Source: Artemisia argyi (taxonomy: Eukaryota > Streptophyta > Magnoliopsida > Asterales > Asteraceae). From it: a DNA stretch of 64,000 nucleotides. The notes beneath the pieces are model-generated. The model made no database searches. It was given only the letters and a program-made list of their open reading frames with translations, and was not told the DNA's origin. The position numbers and the translations under genes are program-made. The number at the start of each line of letters is the position of its first letter. Position 1 is the first letter of the stretch. Below are positions 56,145 through 64,000 of this stretch, piece after piece. The stretch spans positions 272,045,913 to 272,109,912 of the forward strand of contig CM060709.1 in assembly GCA_030686995.1 (NCBI GenBank). Direction: 5' to 3'.

Positions 56145-57551
56145 TGATGAGGCGAAAAATGATCCGTTTTTAGGGGGTCATTTAAGCCCGAATCCGAATT
56201 TATTTGATCAAATATTGCCCTAAATCGTTCCTTTTGTGATTTTAGGTGTTTGGAGAGTGAATTCTGGAAAAGAGGCTATTTTGGACGTTTTTGGAGCATA
56301 AAGTGAAGAAAACAACAAAGTACCAAATCCAAGCTGGAATTACAAGGTGACGGCGTCAAGAATTTACTCTTGACGGCGTCAGAAAGGATGAGTATTTTAC
56401 CGAAGGTTGTGAAGGCGTCAGACGAAGATATGACGTCGTCAAAATGACCAAGATTAATTTACCGAGGGTGGTGACGGCGTCACATAGGCCGTCACGATTG
56501 GATCTAGGGCGTCCGAGGAAGTATATGGCGGCGAGTTGACGGCGTCAGATTTTACTCTTGACGCCGTCAGGACGATTTTCCTATATATAGTTTTCTAGTT
56601 TTTTTCATTAGAAAGAGAGAAGTTTTGGTGAAACCCTAAAGACGATTTTGGTGCCTCTTTTACAGGTTTTTCAAGGGTTCCAAACCCTTGAGACCTTGCA
56701 TTGTAATTGAGATAAGTATACTCTTAATTCAATCAATATGTCTATGTGTTGGTTGTCTATCTTTTGTTTTTATCTTAATTCTACTATGCTAGGCTAAATT
56801 TCCTTTGTGTTTGCTTAGATCTAATGAAACCTAGATGTTGATTATGTGTTGATTACTTGTCTATTCTTGTTTTGAATGAATGATATTATATGTTAGGCTT
56901 AAGAAAACTGGCAGATCTCCAAATGGTAACATGCTTGAACGTCTTAAGAAACATGAACCGAGGCGTACTAGGTCTTTATTGGTTGTATTTAATGCATGAG
57001 CCACTGTTTACAATCCCTATAGTTGTGCTGGGTCATGGTGTAGGAGGAGATAAGAGCTCATAGAGTTGGGGAGTTATGTATGCCACTCCACGAATGGTAT
57101 TAAGGAATACAACCCGTCATTCATACAAGTGTAACAAGTAATTAACATGTAAAAGATATCTAGGGAGTAATGAAGTCTAAGTAAACACAATTTCTCCAAC
57201 CACTGCTCACAACCTTAGTTTAATATTAGTTTAATTTCATTTTCATTAGTTAATTAGTTATAAAGTAGTTTTTGGGTTAGTTGATTAGCAACTAATTCCG
57301 CCCACTCCTTCAAAACCCGAGATTTTACTTGCTTTCATAAAATATAAAAACACAAAAAATAATCATCTTCCATCTCTAGAACTATTAATTAGGCTTTCTA
57401 ATCCTAGCGACACTATTCCTAAGCTGAACGATCAATCCCCCGGTACTTGTCACTATACTATACTACAACGATCAGGTACACTGCCTGGTGGGGGTTGTAA
57501 GCCTCGCGAGATCCCTCGAGAGGTAAAGCAAGGTGCGATTCCCACGCATCA
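56145..57551 (+). repeat. 3' LTR of element D
   Basis: 1,407 bp, nearly identical to the 5' copy. Followed by GATGT. Confidence 0.96.
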
Positions 57552-58064
57552 GATGTCATGGTAGATGGGGTGAAACAACAATGGTTTTGGTTGATGGTAC
57601 ACTTGTTGTGGAGGTTGAGTGTGGTTGAAAAGCTCATTTTGGTCAAGAATTGACCTTGGTGATTCATTTGCAAAAGGTGGTGGTTGTGTAGATCTTGATG
57701 GAAGATCATTTAGATCTTGGACAAAAGGGTGTGGTGATGTGGGAGGAGACCCAAATAGCTCCATTGGTTCCATTTTGGGGAATGGTGATGGTGATGAAGT
57801 TTTGGATGGTTGAGTTGGAGCACTTGGTGGAGTTGGGTCAATAGGTGATTTAGTTGGTGGTGGAGTGAACTCATTTGGTTCATTGGGTGATGGTGATGGA
57901 GATGCAAGGTTCAAAAAGTGTTCATTTTTTATAGGTGATGTGAATTCATCCGAGGATGAGGAGCTTAGGTTGATGGGTTGATTAGACCATAGTGGTTTAA
58001 CACTAATCCGGGCGGTTTTGCGGATGGGTCGTGATGGTTGAGAGGTGATTGTTGACTTAGTCAT
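57552..58064 (-). pseudogene. ORF3 of element S, N-terminal part (split by D)
   Basis: 171 codons from ATG 58064, Pro/Ser/Thr-rich and low in complexity (SPSPSPNEPNEF, TPPPTKSPIDP), with basic start MTKSTITSQPSRPIRKT. No conserved domain is recognisable and it is probably disordered. The frame meets a stop at 57549 only because element D is inserted; the original frame continues at 50946. A minus-strand TATAAATTA box lies 72-80 bases before the ATG. Confidence 0.65.
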
Positions 58065-58135
58065 GGTGAAAAATGGTTTAGAAGTTTCAGAAATTGTGGT
58101 GAAGGAGGTGTGATTTGATGGTGTTTAGGATGGCT

Positions 58136-58144
58136 TAATTTATA
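58136..58144 (-). promoter_or_regulatory. Candidate internal TATA box for ORF3 of S
   Basis: TATAAATTA on the minus strand, 72-80 bases before ATG 58064. GGCGG palindromes lie about 450 bases further upstream (58596-58621, 58663-58688). Confidence 0.45.
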
Positions 58145-59061
58145 GTGTTGAAGGATTATGGAAAGGAGTGTTTGGATTTGATGTTAGTCCATACAAAAAT
58201 GGAGGTTTCTAATGATTTGGAAAACTAATTGTGGGTTGTCATATCATGGAAGTCAATCCAATGAAAATGGTGAAGTGAGAAGACAAGTTTTGCACTAAAT
58301 GCTTAGTGGTTTTGGTGGATTTGTGGTAGTATAAATGTCAGGGATTTCAAGGATCCCTTAAAAGGGTTCCTTCCTTTATGTGTGAGGGGTCCTTGAGGTT
58401 GTTATGGCAAATTTTGAATTTTGGCGGGAATTGGTTTTAGTTAAGTTTATGGAAGAAGGAGTACCCTATTATGCTAAACACATTGCAGGAAATGAATTTC
58501 TATCTAAAAGGATTTGATTTTGGTGTTTGGATGTTGAATTGTGAAAATGAAAACAAAAATTCTGCAGGTTGCTGGCGGCACCCTCAGAATACACAGGCGG
58601 AACCCATTTGAGGGTGCCGCCTGGTCCGTTGGGCCAATTCTGGAATTCCTAGAAATTGCACTGGCGGAACCCAATTTTGGGTACCGCCAGATCCGCCAGA
58701 GCTTCAGAAAATGGCAGTCCGCGTTTTTGACCCGCGAGACGTTTTTCAAAATTTTCAAAAACTCCTAAAATCAAAGAGATAAGGCATTTCTGGTTGGGCA
58801 ATGCAAAAAATAGACACGTAAACACACATTTCATAGGACTTTGACCTTGAGGTCGAGAATTTCACTATACTTAGTGAAAATATCATAAACTTGAAAATTT
58901 GACAACTTGCCAAGAGTTGTCTACCTACATCAAAGTTAGATACTATATGTTCCAAATTGTATCAAACATTGTACTAACACACAAATACATCACAAATATT
59001 GTTTAAACGACCAAATTTGTTCAAATACCACCTAATACCAAACACTCCTACACACCCGCAC
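58145..59061 (-). other. Spacer between ORF2 and ORF3 of element S
   Basis: No gene. Contains two exact-length 26-bp palindromes of the form GGCGG..CCC, six bases, GGGT.CCGCC (58596-58621 and 58663-58688). A decayed relative near 58350-58400 keeps the same skeleton but has lost the GGCGG ends. Confidence 0.65.
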
Positions 59062-60171
59062 TCATTGACGATCAATCTTGTTCTTGAGCTTTCCAAGGAA
59101 TCTTCCAAGATTCTTGAACATCCCCTTTGTTTGCTTGAACTCCGCCGACTCGTTTGGAATATCCGGAAGTTGGGATAGGTATTCGAGAGGTGAGAGCCTA
59201 GAGTTTGGCAAATTGTCATCTTCACTCATGGAGGAAGATGATGATGAGGTAGGAGTATGAGGACGTTTTCCTTGGGCTTTGTACACTCTCTTATCACTAA
59301 GTGGAACAAAGGTGTGTGGAATGAGAGTGTAGTCAATACGAAGACCATTTGGAGTTGGTGGAATGGGTGAGATGAACCTAAAGAGACGGGTCAAGAGCAT
59401 TCCATACGGCATAGCCGTTGTGCCATGCACGGGAATGTCGGCCATTCTCTTGGCCATGTAGTAGGCAAGGTTGAAGGGTTGCCTAACGGACAAGGAGTAG
59501 AGCATGTAGCAAAGGCAAAGGTTGATATGGTCACGGTTCCCTATTGTGCTAATGACATTGGCTCTAAGGACTTCCTCCCATTTCTTGAATTGGGGCTTAA
59601 GTTCATTAATTTCCATTCCATATGGGTCCTTATCGACCTCATTTCCCGAACGGGTTCTCCTAGTGTTGGTGGTCCAAACAAAGAGGTGGTCACGGAGTAC
59701 ATCTTTTGAGACAAGGGGTGTGTCATAAGGGTGGATACGGTCTTGGAGGTTGTCAAGAGTTGAGAGGGAGTGCAAGTCGGAATAGAGGCAAGTACCACGG
59801 TTTGGGACACCTAGAATTTGAGCAAACTCCTCAAGAGTGAAGGAGTATTGATGACCGCTAACCCTAAAGTTGATAGACACATGACCATAATCATCCGTGG
59901 AGAGTACGGAGGATGCATAGAACTCTAGAATGAACCTAGGACAAATAGGCTCGTCGATATTCAAAAGACACTCAAAGTTGATTGTGGCAAATTCGGCATA
60001 AAGGTTTGTGCCTTCTAAGAAAGACGGGTCAATGGTTCTACCCTCATGGACATAGTGTTTTTCTAGGGATTTGAAAACGTTGACTTGGTTTGGGGTAAGG
60101 CCTTTGGTTTTGTGGTGTTTTGGTAGGTACTTAATGGTGTCCTTGTGGTCGTAGTGGGTTAGAGGAGGCAT
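59062..60171 (-). CDS. ORF2 of element S, Athila-ORF1/plant-transposon-like protein (369 aa)
   Basis: Intact 369-codon frame from ATG 60171. The segment FILEFYASSVLSTDD ... INFRVSGHQYSFTLEEFAQ, then LGVPNRG, has the pattern of the domain shared by ATHILA ORF-1 and 'putative plant transposon protein' families. A Ser-rich linker (TSSSSSSMSEDDN) and a basic C-terminus (LGRFLGKLKNKIDRQ) follow. No signal peptide or transmembrane segment is visible, so despite its position after pol an envelope role is not supported. A GTAAGT donor at 60732 and a TTGTTGTTCTAG acceptor just before the ATG suggest a spliced 5' UTR. Function unknown. Confidence 0.75.
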   Translation of the reverse strand: MPPLTHYDHKDTIKYLPKHHKTKGLTPNQVNVFKSLEKHYVHEGRTIDPSFLEGTNLYAEFATINFECLLNIDEPICPRFILEFYASSVLSTDDYGHVSINFRVSGHQYSFTLEEFAQILGVPNRGTCLYSDLHSLSTLDNLQDRIHPYDTPLVSKDVLRDHLFVWTTNTRRTRSGNEVDKDPYGMEINELKPQFKKWEEVLRANVISTIGNRDHINLCLCYMLYSLSVRQPFNLAYYMAKRMADIPVHGTTAMPYGMLLTRLFRFISPIPPTPNGLRIDYTLIPHTFVPLSDKRVYKAQGKRPHTPTSSSSSSMSEDDNLPNSRLSPLEYLSQLPDIPNESAEFKQTKGMFKNLGRFLGKLKNKIDRQ

Positions 60172-60179
60172 GATGATTC

Positions 60180-60732
60180 CTAGAACAACAAAATTTCACA
60201 TTTTAGTTTAAGTAAACTACTTATTATAATGTGAATGTTCTAGTGTGTGCCTATATGAAAACTATGTGGAGGTGCGGTTATCTTGACTCATTTTGATGCT
60301 TCAAAATTGTTTTATGCAAGTTTTGTTATAAAACAAAAGATAACCCAAACGCTCCTAGTTCAATGTAGCTTCGTTTGAATGTACCCGAAAATACATATTG
60401 ATTATGTATTCCGTTTAGCATTCAAGAGAAATTATGCAAGTGAAGTTTTAAACATAACGTTTTGATTTTGTATTCTCAATGTGAGACGAAAAAATATTTG
60501 TCCTACTTGTGAGAAATTTTTGGAAGGATTTGACATGGGGTGTTTTAGTAAACATGTTTATACTAATTAAGGATGCAATTCCTAACTATGGGAGACATGA
60601 TTAGTTTTGTTAAACACCTAATCTTATGCATGAGTTTTTCAAGTTAATGCATAACCCCAAGTTTTTGTTTTTGTGCAAGAAATAGAATTCCTAGACTCAG
60701 ATCAGGATTGTAATCATGTTTAGAATACTTAC
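60180..60732 (-). other. Candidate 5'-UTR intron of ORF2 in element S
   Basis: Minus-strand donor ATCATT then GTAAGTATT at 60732; acceptor TTGTTGTTCTAG ending at 60180, nine bases before the ATG. 553 bp, T-rich on the sense strand as plant introns are, with no ORF. Inferred from sequence only. Confidence 0.45.
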
Positions 60733-60851
60733 AATGATGATTGAATTGCAATGTAAATGGATGGAAGACCAAGAATTCGTAGGTATGGATGGATGGTAAA
60801 GTGAATAGTAGCAGTTTGGAAGTGGTGGTATGAGATAATGGGTGTTTGGTT

Positions 60852-60945
60852 TAATATAAACAAAGATTTTGATTCTGCAGGTCGGCGGATACGGCGGACC
60901 CCTGAAATGGGTTCCGCCCGTTATGTGTGAGGGTTCCGCCGACCC
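60852..60945 (-). promoter_or_regulatory. Candidate internal promoter of ORF2 in S
   Basis: TTTATATTA (minus) at 60852-60860. Immediately upstream are two CGGCGGA motifs (60883, 60892), the palindrome GGCGGACCC...GGGTTCCGCC at 60893-60918 and GGGTTCCGCC near 60931. Spacing to the TATA-like box resembles the LTR promoter at 50357-50446. Confidence 0.5.
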
Positions 60946-61006
60946 TGCTAAGAAAAATAGTTATGGATTTGTTTTGATTTTTGTGATTTTTGTCTAATGT
61001 CCAGAA

Positions 61007-64000
61007 CTATAATGTAGGTTCCATGAGTCCTAAGCCTAGCCTAAGAAGGTTAAAAGGTTCACGTTTAAGGGGTTTTGTGAGAATGTCGGCTATGTTGTCT
61101 TCGGAAGAAACTTTCTCAATTGAGATATTTTCTTTTTGAACGTTGTCATGAAGGAAATGATGACGGATTTCAATATGTTTGGTACGAGCATGTTGAACAG
61201 GGTTTTTGCTAAGATCAATGGCACCTTTGTTGTCACAAAGAATTGTGATGTCGTTGAGTTGAATTCCGTAGTCGATAAGAGCTTGCTTCATCCAAAGAGC
61301 TTGTTGACATGCCTTTCCGGCCGAAACGTACTCGGCCTCCGTTGTTGAGATAGCAAGAGCCGTTTGCTTCTTAGAGAACCATGAGGTGAGACAATGTCCA
61401 ACAAAAGTACAAATACCACTTGTACTTTTTCTATCGACATAGTCACCGGCATGATCCGAGTCGGCATACACTATGGTGTCTATTCCCGTTCCTTTGGGAT
61501 ACCATAAACCTAAATGTGTAGTGCCCTTAATATACCTAAAAATCCTTTTAACGGCTTCGAGATGGGTAGTTTTAGGATCTTCTTGAAAACGAGCACATAG
61601 ACAAACACTAAACATAATGTCGGGTCTACTAGCCGTTAGGTAAAGTAGACTACCAATCATACCTCTATATTTAGTGCTATCTACGGATTCACTTTCCTCA
61701 TCCTTGGTGAGTTTAGTTTCCGTGGACATGGGAGTTTTGATAGGTTTCGAATCTTCTAGTCCAAATTTCTTAAGCATGTCCTCAATATATTTAGATTGGT
61801 TAAAGAAGATACCATCTTCTAGTTGTTTGATTTGGAGTCCTAGGAAAAAGTTGAGTTCTCCCATCATACTCATTTCAAACTCGTCATGCATGATTTTTGA
61901 GAAATCCACACATAATTCTTGACAAGTTGATCCGAATATAATGTCATCAACATAGATTTGGACTATGATAATATGTGAATCTTTCTTCTTAGTGAAGAGA
62001 GTATTATCAACTAAGCCCATGGTATACTTATGGTCAACTAGGAATGTTTTAAGTCGATCATACCATGCTTTTGGAGCTTGCTTAAGTCTGTAAAGAGCCT
62101 TTTTAAGTTTGTAAACATGATTTGGTTTTTCAAAATCGATGAAGCCCGGTGGTTGAGCAACATACACTTCTTCATTAATGACTCCGTTTAGAAATGCACT
62201 TTTGACATCCATTTGAAAGAGTTTAAAATTGTGTGCACATGCATATGCAAGTAAGATTCTAATTGACTCGAGCCTAGCAACCTGAGCAAAAGTTTCATCG
62301 TAGTCAATGCCTTCTTGTTGGTTATATCCTTGTGCAACTAGCCTAGCTTTGTTTCTAGACACAATTCCATTTTCATCCATTTTATTACGAAATACCCATT
62401 TTGTTCCAATTATAGTTTGACTCTTTGGTTGAGGAACTAATGTCCATACATCATTCCTAACAAATTGGTTTAACTCTTCTTGCATTGCAATTACCCAAGA
62501 CTCATCTTTAATGGCTTCATTAATATTTTTAGGTTCAATGGTTGACACGAAACAAAAGTAGTTGCTTTCATTTTGAACTTTTGACCTTAGTGTTCTTTCG
62601 TTAATGTTGCCAATGACACCATCTAATGGATGACTTTTAGATTCTTTGACATTGACAAGTTCTTTGTTAAATAGTTCATCTTCTTTGTCATCACTTAAAA
62701 TTTCTTGATTTTCTATTGCTTGGCTTTCAACTAAGTCATCATCTACCAAAGGTGATGTCTTAGAGGGAGGTGGACTCTCGTCAAATGTTACGTTCAACGA
62801 TTCCTCGACTCTTAAGGTTTCTTTGTTCAAAACAATGTATGCTTTACTATTTTGTGAATATCCAAGAAATACACCTTCATAAGACTTTGGGTCAAATTTG
62901 GTGAGATAATCCTTGGTGTTAAGAATAAAACATTTACTCCCAAACACTTTAAAGTATCCTAATGTAGGCTTTTTACCTTTATATAGTTCATAAGGAGTTT
63001 TATTAAAAAATGGTCTAATTAAGACTCTATTTAAAATGTATGTTGATGTGTCAACGGCATTACACCAAAACTTTTGTGGAATGTTTTGTTCATTAAACAT
63101 TGTTCTACTCATCTCTTGCAATGTCCGGTTTTTACGTTCTACTACACCATTTGATTGAGGAGTACGTGGAGCCGAAAAGTTATGAGTTATTCCATTATTA
63201 TCACAAAAGTTACCAAATTGAAATTCATTATCAAATTCATGACCGTGATCCATTCTAATAGACACAATATTAGACCCTACTTGATTTTGAATTTTCTTAC
63301 TTAGAATTTCAAATTTATCAAAAGCTTCATTTTTACTTTTCAAAAATTTTGTCCAAGTAAATCTTGAGTAATCATCAACTATGACCAAAGTGTAGAAGTT
63401 ACCTCCATAACTTTGTATAGCGGATAGACCAAATAAATCCATATGCAAAAGTTCTAGACACCTAGATGTAGAAACCAAGTTTTTAGCCTTATGGCTATTG
63501 TGGACTTGTTTACCGACTTTGCAAGCATCACAAAAGTGTTGGTCATATTTCAACTTAGGTAGGTTTTGAACTAAGTCTTTGGAGGAGAGGTTTTGGATTA
63601 GTCTCATGTTAGCGTGTCCTAAACGTCTATGCCATAAAGTTGAAGATTCATCTAATGAGGTAAGACAAAGTTTGTCTCTAGACGTTGGATCCATCTTCAT
63701 GACATATACGTTGTTCTTAAGGACACCTTTGGCTATGGTTATACCATCTTTAAGTATTTTACTTCCGTTTTCACTAAAAAGAACATTATACTTATTACGA
63801 CAAAGTTGACTAATACTAAGGAGATTAAAACCTAAGTTATCAACATGAGCTACATCATCTATAAAAAGGGAGTCATGAGAGATTGTACCTTTTCCGATGA
63901 TTTTGCTCTTAGCATTACTACCAAACGTAACATTACCTCCATCACATTTGTGATAAGAAGTGAAGAGGCTTTTGTTACCCATCATGTGCCTTGAACAACC
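61007..64000 (-). CDS. pol of Copia element S (partial, open at window edge)
   Basis: 998 codons visible. The frame enters from the right edge with GCSRHMMGN, the end of the Copia protease motif, so the true start is outside. GAG-pre-integrase region HRRLGHANM ... CDACKVGK; integrase D (LLHMDLFG), D (RMDHGHEF), E (NGVVERKNRTL); RT from GTKWVFRNKMDENG through the YVDD box ([11 protein letters not shown]); RNase H YADSDHAGDYVDRKS, STTEAEYVSA, CDNKGAI; stop at 61007. No lesions are seen in the visible part. [16 protein letters not shown] places it in the Sirevirus clade. It would reverse-transcribe and integrate the element. Confidence 0.93.
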   Translation of the reverse strand, partial: GCSRHMMGNKSLFTSYHKCDGGNVTFGSNAKSKIIGKGTISHDSLFIDDVAHVDNLGFNLLSISQLCRNKYNVLFSENGSKILKDGITIAKGVLKNNVYVMKMDPTSRDKLCLTSLDESSTLWHRRLGHANMRLIQNLSSKDLVQNLPKLKYDQHFCDACKVGKQVHNSHKAKNLVSTSRCLELLHMDLFGLSAIQSYGGNFYTLVIVDDYSRFTWTKFLKSKNEAFDKFEILSKKIQNQVGSNIVSIRMDHGHEFDNEFQFGNFCDNNGITHNFSAPRTPQSNGVVERKNRTLQEMSRTMFNEQNIPQKFWCNAVDTSTYILNRVLIRPFFNKTPYELYKGKKPTLGYFKVFGSKCFILNTKDYLTKFDPKSYEGVFLGYSQNSKAYIVLNKETLRVEESLNVTFDESPPPSKTSPLVDDDLVESQAIENQEILSDDKEDELFNKELVNVKESKSHPLDGVIGNINERTLRSKVQNESNYFCFVSTIEPKNINEAIKDESWVIAMQEELNQFVRNDVWTLVPQPKSQTIIGTKWVFRNKMDENGIVSRNKARLVAQGYNQQEGIDYDETFAQVARLESIRILLAYACAHNFKLFQMDVKSAFLNGVINEEVYVAQPPGFIDFEKPNHVYKLKKALYRLKQAPKAWYDRLKTFLVDHKYTMGLVDNTLFTKKKDSHIIIVQIYVDDIIFGSTCQELCVDFSKIMHDEFEMSMMGELNFFLGLQIKQLEDGIFFNQSKYIEDMLKKFGLEDSKPIKTPMSTETKLTKDEESESVDSTKYRGMIGSLLYLTASRPDIMFSVCLCARFQEDPKTTHLEAVKRIFRYIKGTTHLGLWYPKGTGIDTIVYADSDHAGDYVDRKSTSGICTFVGHCLTSWFSKKQTALAISTTEAEYVSAGKACQQALWMKQALIDYGIQLNDITILCDNKGAIDLSKNPVQHARTKHIEIRHHFLHDNVQKENISIEKVSSEDNIADILTKPLKREPFNLLRLGLGLMEPTL

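Larger units (their letters stand above)
50952..57551 (+). mobile_element. Non-autonomous Athila-type element D (very young)
   Basis: 6,600 bp, LTRs of 1,408 and 1,407 bp that differ by one substitution and one T indel by eye, and a perfect target duplication GATGT (50947-50951 and 57552-57556). It encodes one protease-like ORF and nothing else; gag and pol are absent. It splits ORF3 of element S. Confidence 0.96.
41452..64000 (-). mobile_element. Sirevirus-like Ty1/Copia element S (partial, split by C and D)
   Basis: From left: 3' LTR (split by C), ORF3 (split by D), ORF2, and pol running off the right edge; all read on the minus strand. Removing C and D, and one copy of each target duplication, restores continuous sequence at both joins. 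Pol has Sirevirus-type RT ([16 protein letters not shown]) and two accessory ORFs follow it. The left edge at 41452 (TGTGGAAAAC) is inferred; the 5' LTR and gag lie outside the window. Confidence 0.85.

Overview
This window is plant nuclear DNA made almost entirely of nested LTR retrotransposons. The organism is most likely a eudicot of the daisy family (Asteraceae). That call rests on the Gag and accessory ORFs of the Athila-type and Sirevirus-type elements, which resemble families I recall as abundant there; it is recognition, not a search. No intact host gene is visible. The only non-retrotransposon stretch (about 32.9-37.2 kb, minus a solo LTR) holds exon-like fragments, one encoding an RGG-rich segment like TAF15/EWS-type zinc-finger proteins.

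Left stack (1-32900) is four levels deep. An old Athila LTR tail (32808-32900) was entered by Athila-type element A (1-3949 plus 32454-32807). A's 3' LTR was entered by Sirevirus-like Copia element B (minus strand, 3950-32453, target duplication TATTG). B's 5' LTR was entered, two bases from its edge, by gag-pol Athila element E (21312-32110, target duplication TTAGG). LTR-pair differences counted by eye fall in the same order: A about 1.3 %, B about 0.6 %, E about 0.36 %.

Middle (32901-41451): fragmentary low-copy sequence, a 1435-bp minus-strand solo Athila LTR (F, 34938-36372, target duplication CTGTG), and a 4-kb non-autonomous Copia-like element G (37250-41235) with a good initiator-Met primer binding site but no recognisable coding region.

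Right stack (41452-64000): a second Sirevirus-like Copia element (called S here, minus strand, running off the right end) has its 3' LTR split by non-autonomous Athila element C (41553-49801, target duplication TACAC), and its third ORF split by very young non-autonomous Athila element D (50952-57551, target duplication GATGT). S carries pol, then two accessory ORFs that appear to have their own promoters.

Two things stand out. First, each retrotransposon family has its own array of short, CpG-containing palindromic motifs near promoters or ORF starts: TGACG-S-CGTCA in the Athila LTRs, TTACGCGTAA in B, a 26-bp GGCGG...CCGCC palindrome in S, and TTCTCGATAA in G. Second, the pol-less Athila derivatives A, C and D share the LTRs, 5' leader and about 2.5 kb of 3' non-coding sequence with autonomous E, but encode instead a degenerate retropepsin-like domain (single in A and D, tandem in C) that has lost the D-[ST]-G active-site context. 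They are likely mobilised in trans by E-like elements.
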